Shown one piece after another: positions 1 through 5,136 of a stretch of DNA of 8,807 bases. This DNA is from DTU032 sp964346175 (GTDB lineage Bacteria; Bacillota; Clostridia; Saccharofermentanales; DTU023). Within the stretch, counting starts at the first letter, position 1. The number at the start of each line of letters is the position of its first letter. The translations under genes and the position numbers were made by a program. Under the pieces are notes generated by a model, which was given only the letters and a program-made list of their open reading frames with translations, did not search any database and was not told the DNA's origin. The stretch covers positions 1 through 8,807 of the forward strand of contig CAYFTG010000032.1 in NCBI GenBank assembly GCA_964346175.1, given 5' to 3'.

Positions 1-1
1 C

Positions 2-100
2 CTGATGTTGGACGATTATTTCAAGGAAAAACTGCACGAAGCTACGAGAGAAGTGATCGGCCGCGAGGGGAGTTTTTCCATACAGAATGGACAGAAATAG
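2..100 (+). CDS. C-terminal end of an unidentified protein (partial, cut by left window edge)
   Basis: An open frame runs from the window edge to a TAG stop at 98-100 and gives 32 residues beginning LMLDDYFKEKLHEATREV and ending NGQK. The stretch is rich in Asp, Glu, Lys and Arg with spaced Leu, Val and Ile, which fits an amphipathic helix and then a polar tail, as often seen at a protein C-terminus. Nothing in it identifies a family, so no function is given. Another frame stays open to 141, but its composition looks less like protein. No convincing terminator follows: the small hairpin at 103-121 has no T-tract. Confidence 0.4.
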   Translation: MMLDDYFKEKLHEATREVIGREGSFSIQNGQK

Positions 101-181
101 CGGAGGCAGGTGTCTGTCCTCTTCCGAAATTGGAGCTGTAGCTAGAGCAATTTTACAAAATGAATACGCTTTCAAATTAGA

Positions 182-210
182 TTGTTGATTTTGCTACATT
201 GTGCTAGTAT
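182..210 (+). promoter_or_regulatory. Candidate sigma-A promoter for the zinc-ribbon gene
   Basis: TTGTTG at 182-187 (-35), a 17-bp spacer, and TAGTAT at 205-210 (-10). The -10 is preceded by TG plus one base (202-204), an extended -10 feature common in Gram-positive bacteria. Transcription would start near 217 and leave a leader of about 75 nt before the gene at 293. The leader contains a short perfect dyad, ATTTCT-A-AGAAAT (243-255), of unknown role. The -35 matches consensus at only three positions. Confidence 0.4.
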
Positions 211-276
211 TTAGGAGCTTAAAAATCTGCAGTAAAACGTCGATTTCTAAGAAATATCAATGTTTCGGAAGAAACG

Positions 277-284
277 AAAGAGGT
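277..284 (+). promoter_or_regulatory. Ribosome binding site fixing the zinc-ribbon protein start
   Basis: AAAGAGGT lies 8 nt before ATG at 293. An in-frame ATG at 260 would put this site inside the coding region and has no comparable site of its own, so 293 is the better start. Confidence 0.7.
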
Positions 285-292
285 CCATTAAG

Positions 293-571
293 ATGGCAGA
301 CAAATCAATTACATGCAAAGACTGTGGCTCAGAGTTTGTGTTCACAGAGGCGGAGCAGGATTTTTACCGCGAAAAGGGTTTCGAAAATGAGCCGGTTCGT
401 TGTCAAAGCTGCCGCCAGGCAAGAAAACGTGACAGAGTGAGTAACCGTGGTCCCCGTACCATGTACCCCGCAGTGTGTGCAGAATGTGGTGTAGACACAG
501 AAGTCCCCTTCCAACCCAGCGATAACCGACCGGTATACTGCAGAGATTGCTACAGACCCAGAAATCGCTAA
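293..571 (+). CDS. Small double zinc-ribbon protein (zf-trcl plus CxxC-x17-CxxC domains)
   Basis: A 92-residue basic protein with four CxxC knuckles: C8/C11, C37/C40, C62/C65 and C83/C86. The N-terminal half (about 5-45) resembles the 'probable zinc-ribbon' family, with CKDCG, an aromatic/acidic middle and a closing CQSCR. The C-terminal half (62-86) has exactly 17 residues between its two CxxC pairs, which matches the CxxC-x17-CxxC domain. Each half should bind one Zn ion. The linker (about 41-58) is rich in Arg and Lys, so nucleic-acid or ribosome contact is plausible, but this is inference. No signal peptide or membrane segment is visible, so it is probably cytoplasmic. It appears monocistronic, with its own promoter and an intrinsic terminator 21 nt after the stop. 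The molecular role of the family is not known to me; the domain call is firm, the function open. Confidence 0.85.
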   Translation: MADKSITCKDCGSEFVFTEAEQDFYREKGFENEPVRCQSCRQARKRDRVSNRGPRTMYPAVCAECGVDTEVPFQPSDNRPVYCRDCYRPRNR

Positions 572-592
572 AACGACGTTATGCGTCTCAAG

Positions 593-624
593 AGAACCTT
601 CGCTTCGCCGGAGGTTCTTTTTTT
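593..624 (+). terminator. Rho-independent terminator after the zinc-ribbon gene
   Basis: A 10-bp stem, AGAACCTTCG (593-602) with CGGAGGTTCT (609-618), contains one T-G wobble, closes a 6-nt loop and runs directly into seven Ts (618-624). It separates the zinc-ribbon gene from gltX. Confidence 0.9.
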
Positions 625-644
625 GATACTAAAATGAATTTTGT

Positions 645-689
645 TCTACACGTTCCACGATTATTGGTATGATATTAAGCGTATATAAT
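645..689 (+). promoter_or_regulatory. Candidate promoter region for gltX-glsA
   Basis: Two possible -10 boxes lie between the terminator and gltX. TATGAT at 668-673 is preceded at 17 bp by TCTACA (645-650), which matches 4 of 6 of the -35 consensus. A perfect TATAAT lies at 684-689, but its -35 at 17 bp (TTATTG, 661-666) is poor. The leader would be only about 25-45 nt, too short for a T-box or other large riboswitch. The choice between the two cannot be made from sequence. Confidence 0.5.
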
Positions 690-719
690 CAGAGGGGTTA
701 GTTATTATAGGAGGTAAGA

Positions 720-2411
720 ATGAGTAGAGACCTTGCTGAATTGGTTTTTCCGGAAATTTCGAAATCATCTGCGGACTACGAGGAAGCGTATCCGCCACGC
801 CTTGATTCGCAGGGGAAAGAGAAATATTGTGTGCGTTTTGCACCCAGCCCAACCGGCTTTTTACATATTGGAGCTATTTATACAGCCCTAATCAACCGCC
901 TCTTTGCAGACCAGAACGATGGGGTTTTCATACTGCGTATAGAGGATACGGACCAGAAGCGGTCGGTTCCCGGAGCAGTTGAGGAAATAGTGTCCGCTTT
1001 TGAATTATTTAATATTACAATTGATGAGGGAGCACTTTCTTCCGACAGCTCTGTCGGAGAGTACGGCCCCTATTTCCAGTCGCAAAGACGCGAGATCTAT
1101 GAAAGCTTCGCCAAGGAACTACTGGCGCGCGGTGACGCCTATCCCTGTTTCTGCAGCGCAGAAGAATTAGAGCAGCTGCGGCAGCGACAAATGGATGAAA
1201 AGAGCGTCGTGGTGGGTTACGCAGAAGCCGATGCTATTTGTCGTGACATGACTGTGGAAGAGCAGATCGCCCGGATTGAACGAGGAGACGATTATATTAT
1301 CCGTCTGCGCTCTCGTGGCACCCACGATCAAACGCGCGTGTTTAAGGATGGTTTGCGCGGGGAGCTGGAGATGCCGGTGAACAATCAGGATATTGTCATC
1401 ATAAAGGCGGACGGCTTGCCGACTTACCATTTTGCTCATTCTGTAGATGATCACCTCATGCGCACCTCACACGTAATTAGAGCGGACGAGTGGGTCTCTT
1501 CTTTGCCGATCCATGTTGAGCTGTTTGAGATGCAGGGTTTTGAGCTTCCGGAGTTTATTCACCTCAGTCCGATTATGAAACAGGAAGGGAATTCGCGCCG
1601 CAAGTTAAGCAAGCGTCTGGATCCTGAAGCCAAGGCCAGTTACTACATTGAAGTAGGCTATCCGCTGCAGGCTGTGAAGGATTATCTGATGAATATCGCC
1701 AACTCGAATTTCGAGGATTGGCGTCACAATAATCCTGATAAAGGGATCGATGAATTTCCTTTTGATATTTACAAGAGTAGTATTTCGGGAGCGCTTTTCG
1801 ATTTTGATAAGCTGGATAATATTTCTAAAAAGCATATCGGCAGGATGACGGATGAAGATATTATTGCAGCCTACAGTGAGTGGCTGGAGCCGGCGCTGGA
1901 TCGCGATGAGAATCGCGAAGCTCGTTTGGCCATGCGTGGCTGGCTGGAAGAGCAGGGAGAGGACTTTGCGCGCTCTATCGCTATCTGGCACGAAGGGCGC
2001 CTCGACGTGGCTAAGTGGAGCGATATCTACGAGAATTATCCGTATTTGTACGACGAGGATTTCAGCGAGCGTACGGTGGATGTACCCGAGGATTTTGAAG
2101 CTCAAAAAGACGATGTCATAGCCGTCTTAGAGGCCTATCTGGAGTCTTATCTGCATAGCGACGACAACAGCGCGTGGTTCGCTAAAGTGCGAGAGATCGC
2201 GACCCGCTTCAATTACGCAGCGAAACCTAAGGATTTCAAGAAGAATCCTGATCAGTACAAAGGTTCCATTGTGCATGTTTCGTCATATATACGTTTTGCT
2301 ATTGCTCATGCGCTCAATACGCCGGATCTGCACACTATGATTCAATTTATCGGAGAAGAAGAAATGAGACTGCGGGTCAATTCAATGATTAAAGCTTTGC
2401 GAGCTTTGTAG
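720..2411 (+). CDS. gltX: Glutamyl-tRNA synthetase (class I)
   Basis: This 563-residue enzyme charges tRNA-Glu with glutamate using ATP in the cytoplasm. The class I signature is clear: FAPSPTGFLHIGA with H49-I50-G51 as the HIGH box, and the KMSKS loop as K295-L-S-K-R299, followed by a DPEA stretch. IEDTDQKRS near 80 and YPCFC at 141-145 are also family hallmarks. The anticodon-binding helical part fills the C-terminal 200 residues. About 35 residues precede the catalytic core (ELVFPEI, then YPPR), which I recall as a feature of a longer clostridial GltX subfamily rather than the roughly 470-residue type. The start is set by AGGAGGT (709-715) just before ATG. glsA follows after 16 nt. No GlnRS gene is visible here, so whether it also charges tRNA-Gln cannot be judged. 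Confidence 0.96.
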   Translation: MSRDLAELVFPEISKSSADYEEAYPPRLDSQGKEKYCVRFAPSPTGFLHIGAIYTALINRLFADQNDGVFILRIEDTDQKRSVPGAVEEIVSAFELFNITIDEGALSSDSSVGEYGPYFQSQRREIYESFAKELLARGDAYPCFCSAEELEQLRQRQMDEKSVVVGYAEADAICRDMTVEEQIARIERGDDYIIRLRSRGTHDQTRVFKDGLRGELEMPVNNQDIVIIKADGLPTYHFAHSVDDHLMRTSHVIRADEWVSSLPIHVELFEMQGFELPEFIHLSPIMKQEGNSRRKLSKRLDPEAKASYYIEVGYPLQAVKDYLMNIANSNFEDWRHNNPDKGIDEFPFDIYKSSISGALFDFDKLDNISKKHIGRMTDEDIIAAYSEWLEPALDRDENREARLAMRGWLEEQGEDFARSIAIWHEGRLDVAKWSDIYENYPYLYDEDFSERTVDVPEDFEAQKDDVIAVLEAYLESYLHSDDNSAWFAKVREIATRFNYAAKPKDFKKNPDQYKGSIVHVSSYIRFAIAHALNTPDLHTMIQFIGEEEMRLRVNSMIKALRAL

Positions 2412-2419
2412 AAGGAGGG
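2412..2419 (+). promoter_or_regulatory. Strong ribosome binding site selecting the GTG start of glsA
   Basis: AAGGAGGG begins directly after the gltX stop codon (2409-2411) and sits 8 nt before GTG at 2428. It supports the GTG start and translation from the same transcript as gltX. Confidence 0.85.
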
Positions 2420-2427
2420 CCAAGTAA

Positions 2428-3360
2428 GTGACGAAGGAAGAGTTTCAGGCGCTGCTTGATCATAGTGTTAAGGAAGCTCGCGCTATCCTGCCGCAGGGTA
2501 AGGTGGCGGATTATATTCCTGAATTGAAAAAGGCTAATTCAGACCAGCTCGGCATCGTGCTGACAGATCTGGATGGTAATATTTTTGCCAGTGGCGATAC
2601 GGAGCAAGGCTTCACGATGCAGAGTATCGTCAAGGTTTTTGCTCTCATCTATGCCTTGGAAACTCTTGGTGAGGATGTGGTTTTTGAAAAGGTCGGCATG
2701 GAGCCTTCCGGAGCGTCGTTCATGGAAATGACCACCTTGTCGGATTTTTCTAACAAACCGAGTAACCCTATGATTAATGCGGGGGCCTTGGTAATTGCTT
2801 CGCTGATTTCACAGAACATAGATTTCCAGCAATTTTTGGATTATATCAGCGGCCTTTGTGCCAGCGACGGTCTCAAGGTGAATGAGGCCGTTTTTGATTC
2901 GGAATTAAATCACAGTGAGCGCAACCATGCTTTGTCCTGGGAGTTGAAGCGCTTACGCCTTTTGACGAACAGTTTGGAGGAGACTCTGTTGTTCTACACG
3001 CGCGGCTGCGCTGTAGAGCTGACAGCGCGAGAACTCTCGCGCTTTGCAGTAATTTTGGCCAATGGTGGTTTTGATCCGCTGAGCGGTGAACAGAAAGTGG
3101 ATCCGGATGTCGTCAAGACTACTCTGACACTCTTGTTCACCTGTGGGCTGTATAATGGAACAGGTGAATTTGCGGTTCGGATCGGACTGCCGGCCAAAAG
3201 TGGCGTGGGCGGTGGGATTTTGGCCGCTGCACATCAGCGTTTCGGGATCGGGGCTTTCGGTCCATCGCTTGATATTTATGGGAACAGTATCGGAGCGATC
3301 AAGGTCCTGAGTGAGCTGTCGGCGAAGTACGATTGGCACACCTTTGCTTGGAACAAATAA
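2428..3360 (+). CDS. glsA: Glutaminase A (serine-dependent, beta-lactamase-like fold)
   Basis: This 310-residue protein, of normal family length, hydrolyses L-glutamine to L-glutamate and ammonia in the cytoplasm. The Ser-x-x-Lys dyad is S66-I-V-K69, matching the positions in E. coli YneH/YbaS. Other expected residues are in place: N117 in the NPMINAGA motif, E159, N166 in ERNHALS, Y190, Y242 in GLYNGTGEF, and V260 in SGVGGGI. The enzyme therefore looks fully active. It begins with GTG behind a strong Shine-Dalgarno site 16 nt after gltX, so the two are probably co-transcribed, linking glutamate production to its use by GltX. No terminator follows, and a promoter for pyrG begins three bases after the stop. 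The downstream CTP synthase lacks its own glutaminase nucleophile, which makes the ammonia product of this enzyme of special interest; that link is inference. Confidence 0.95.
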   Translation: MTKEEFQALLDHSVKEARAILPQGKVADYIPELKKANSDQLGIVLTDLDGNIFASGDTEQGFTMQSIVKVFALIYALETLGEDVVFEKVGMEPSGASFMEMTTLSDFSNKPSNPMINAGALVIASLISQNIDFQQFLDYISGLCASDGLKVNEAVFDSELNHSERNHALSWELKRLRLLTNSLEETLLFYTRGCAVELTARELSRFAVILANGGFDPLSGEQKVDPDVVKTTLTLLFTCGLYNGTGEFAVRIGLPAKSGVGGGILAAAHQRFGIGAFGPSLDIYGNSIGAIKVLSELSAKYDWHTFAWNK

Positions 3361-3363
3361 GAA

Positions 3364-3392
3364 TTGACACCCTGCATTCAGGTGCATACAAT
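3364..3392 (+). promoter_or_regulatory. Near-consensus sigma-A promoter for pyrG-guaB
   Basis: TTGACA (3364-3369), a 17-bp spacer, and TACAAT (3387-3392): a perfect -35 and a 5-of-6 -10 at ideal spacing. Transcription should start near 3399 and leave a leader of roughly 90 nt. The spacer contains a dyad, CCTG-CATT-CAGG (3371-3382), that a repressor could use. The predicted start lacks the GGGC-type initial sequence of the B. subtilis pyrG reiterative-transcription attenuator, and no attenuator hairpin with a T-tract is seen in the leader. Confidence 0.8.
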
Positions 3393-3464
3393 GACTAGAA
3401 GTTTTATTTATTAATTTGTCTGTAAAGACACCTGCGGATGCATTATTCGATAGAAGCGTGACAT

Positions 3465-3484
3465 AATTCAGTTGAATTGAGGAG
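3465..3484 (+). promoter_or_regulatory. pyrG ribosome binding site preceded by a small palindrome
   Basis: GAGGAG (3479-3484) lies 7 nt before TTG at 3492 and selects that start. Immediately upstream is a perfect dyad AATTCA-GT-TGAATT (3465-3478). It is too AT-rich and tight to be a strong hairpin, but its abutment to the ribosome site is notable. Confidence 0.6.
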
Positions 3485-3491
3485 ACATATT

Positions 3492-5135
3492 TTGAAGAAG
3501 ACAAAGTACATTTTTGTAACAGGTGGCGTTGTATCAGGATTGGGAAAGGGGATAACGGCGGCTGCTTTGGGACGCCTTCTCAAAGCGCGAGGTTTGAATA
3601 TCCGCAATCAGAAATTCGACCCCTACATCAATGTGGACCCGTCCTTGATGAGTCCGATTCAACACGGGGAGATTTTTATTACCGAAGATGGCGCGGAAAA
3701 CGATCTTGATATCGGGCATTACGAGCGTTTTACCGATGTAAATTTGACTGCGGAGAGCGATATTACTTCCGGTCAGGTTTATCTTAGCGTGATAAAGCGC
3801 GAGCGCGCCGGAGCTTATGGGGGAGGCACCGTGCAGGTGGTGCCTCATGTCATCGACGAGATCAAAGACCATATTTATAAAGTCGGTGAAGAGGACGATG
3901 TAGATGTAGTCATTTCTGAAATCGGCGGCACTGTCGGCGATATGGAAGGACACTCCTTCATTGAAGCTATCCGTCAAGTCTCCTATGATGTCGGACGTGA
4001 AAATTGTCTTTTCATTCATGTCACTTTATTACCGTATTTAAACAAGCCGGGCGAACTCAAGACAAAACCGACTCAGCACAGCGTTCAGAAACTGCTCTCC
4101 TACGGAGTGCAGCCGGACATTCTTGTCTGTCGTACAGAGAAGGTTATGACTAAAGAAATCCGCAACAAACTGGCGCGTTTTTGCAATGTCCGCTTCGATT
4201 CGGTCATTCAAAATATTGACTGCGGTTCTGTTTATGAGCTGCCTTTGGTTCTGGAAAATGAAGGTTTGGCCAAAGTAGTCTGTGAGCGCTTGCAGATTGC
4301 TGAAGGCGTGGAGCCGGACCTGACAGATTGGAACCGCTTGGTTGAATTAACGCTGGCTAAGCGTACACCTATTAAGATTACTTTGGTCGGGAAATACACT
4401 GCCTTGCAAGATGCCTATTACAGCATTCTGGAAGCGATGGAGCATTCAGGCGTTGACCTGGGCTTAGAGGTAAAAATCAACTGGGTAGAGAGTGAAAAGC
4501 TCGAGGATGCGTCAGATGAAGATGTCGCTCGCCTCTTAGGTAACCCTGCCGGCATTATCATACCGGGTGGTTTCGGGCCTCGCGGCATGGAAGGCATGAT
4601 CCGGGCCGCACAGTACGCCAGGGAAGAGAAGATCCCGTTTTTTGGCATCGGGTTGGGGATGCAGATGGGAGTAGTGGAGATCGCTCGCAATCTAGGAGGT
4701 TTGGATAATGCCCATACTGATGAGGCTGAAATAGAATGCCAAGACGTTTTCTTTTTCGATAACCTGACAGAGGAAAAACGTGAACAGATCGATGAACTTA
4801 ATTACGGAGACTTGCCGATGGTAAGCGGAGCGCGCGATTTCGATATCGAAGCAGGAAGTCTGCTGGAATCTATTTATGGTAGTAGCAAGGCTTCCGAGCG
4901 ACACCATCATCGACGCGAATTCAATCCTGCTTATATGACACCTCTGGCTCAGACGGGTCTAAAAATGAGCGGCATCAACAGCGATTCTAAGAGGGTTGCA
5001 GTGGTTGAATACCCTGATCACCCGTTTTATATAGGTACAATTTTCCATCCGGAGTTTAAATCAAGACCGACAAGACCGCACCCATTATTCCAAGCGTTCT
5101 TGCGCAGTGCATTAAAGCATAGTAAAGGAGAATAA
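3492..5135 (+). CDS. pyrG: CTP synthase with a glutaminase domain lacking the catalytic cysteine
   Basis: This 547-residue protein (E. coli 545) makes CTP from UTP and ATP, the last step of pyrimidine nucleotide synthesis. The N-terminal amidoligase domain (about 1-270) looks intact: KYIFVTGGVVSGLGKGI P-loop, QKFDPYINVDP, GHYERF, GGTVQVVPH, EIGGTVGD and GELKTKPTQHSV. The C-terminal class I glutamine amidotransferase domain keeps PGGFG, E411, R474, H519 and E521 (E. coli E403, R470, H515, E517). The nucleophile elbow, however, reads GIGLGMQ, with Gly387 (ggg, 4650-4652) replacing the catalytic Cys (E. coli Cys379). The MRLG motif is also changed (M443-V-S-G), and ERHRHRYE reads ERHHHRRE. Glutamine hydrolysis should be lost and ammonia used directly. 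TTG at 3492 gives the usual MKKTKYIF start; an in-frame TTG at 3477 would overlap the ribosome site. The upstream glutaminase could supply the ammonia. The next gene starts one base after the stop. Confidence 0.94.
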   Translation: MKKTKYIFVTGGVVSGLGKGITAAALGRLLKARGLNIRNQKFDPYINVDPSLMSPIQHGEIFITEDGAENDLDIGHYERFTDVNLTAESDITSGQVYLSVIKRERAGAYGGGTVQVVPHVIDEIKDHIYKVGEEDDVDVVISEIGGTVGDMEGHSFIEAIRQVSYDVGRENCLFIHVTLLPYLNKPGELKTKPTQHSVQKLLSYGVQPDILVCRTEKVMTKEIRNKLARFCNVRFDSVIQNIDCGSVYELPLVLENEGLAKVVCERLQIAEGVEPDLTDWNRLVELTLAKRTPIKITLVGKYTALQDAYYSILEAMEHSGVDLGLEVKINWVESEKLEDASDEDVARLLGNPAGIIIPGGFGPRGMEGMIRAAQYAREEKIPFFGIGLGMQMGVVEIARNLGGLDNAHTDEAEIECQDVFFFDNLTEEKREQIDELNYGDLPMVSGARDFDIEAGSLLESIYGSSKASERHHHRREFNPAYMTPLAQTGLKMSGINSDSKRVAVVEYPDHPFYIGTIFHPEFKSRPTRPHPLFQAFLRSALKHSKGE

Positions 5136-5136
5136 A

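Noticed and set aside
103..121. Hairpin GAGGCAG-loop-CTGtCCTC as a terminator for the left-edge gene
   Set aside because: The stem has a bulge and no T-tract follows, so it does not meet the pattern of an intrinsic terminator.
690..719. T-box or other riboswitch upstream of gltX
   Set aside because: The space between the candidate -10 boxes and the start codon is under 50 nt and lacks a T-box sequence or an antiterminator structure.
1605..2105. Minus-strand open frame of 166 codons within gltX
   Set aside because: It lies entirely inside a well-supported gltX, shows no family motif, and has the Ile/Arg-rich composition of reversed coding sequence.
3477..3491. Upstream TTG at 3477 as the pyrG start
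   Set aside because: It would place the GAGGAG ribosome site inside the coding region and add five residues before the usual PyrG N-terminus; TTG at 3492 has that site at 7 nt spacing.
2953..3504. Minus-strand open frame of 183 codons across the glsA end and pyrG promoter
   Set aside because: It is antisense to glsA, has no recognisable domain or ribosome site, and has low-complexity-like, Ser/Gln-rich content typical of a shadow frame.
3534..4019. Minus-strand open frame of 161 codons within pyrG
   Set aside because: It is antisense to the highly conserved synthase domain of PyrG and has no motif or start signal of its own.
4650..4652. Gly387 of PyrG as a simple sequencing error
   Set aside because: ggg differs from both Cys codons at two positions or more, the frame is intact on both sides, and other conserved residues of the same domain are also changed.
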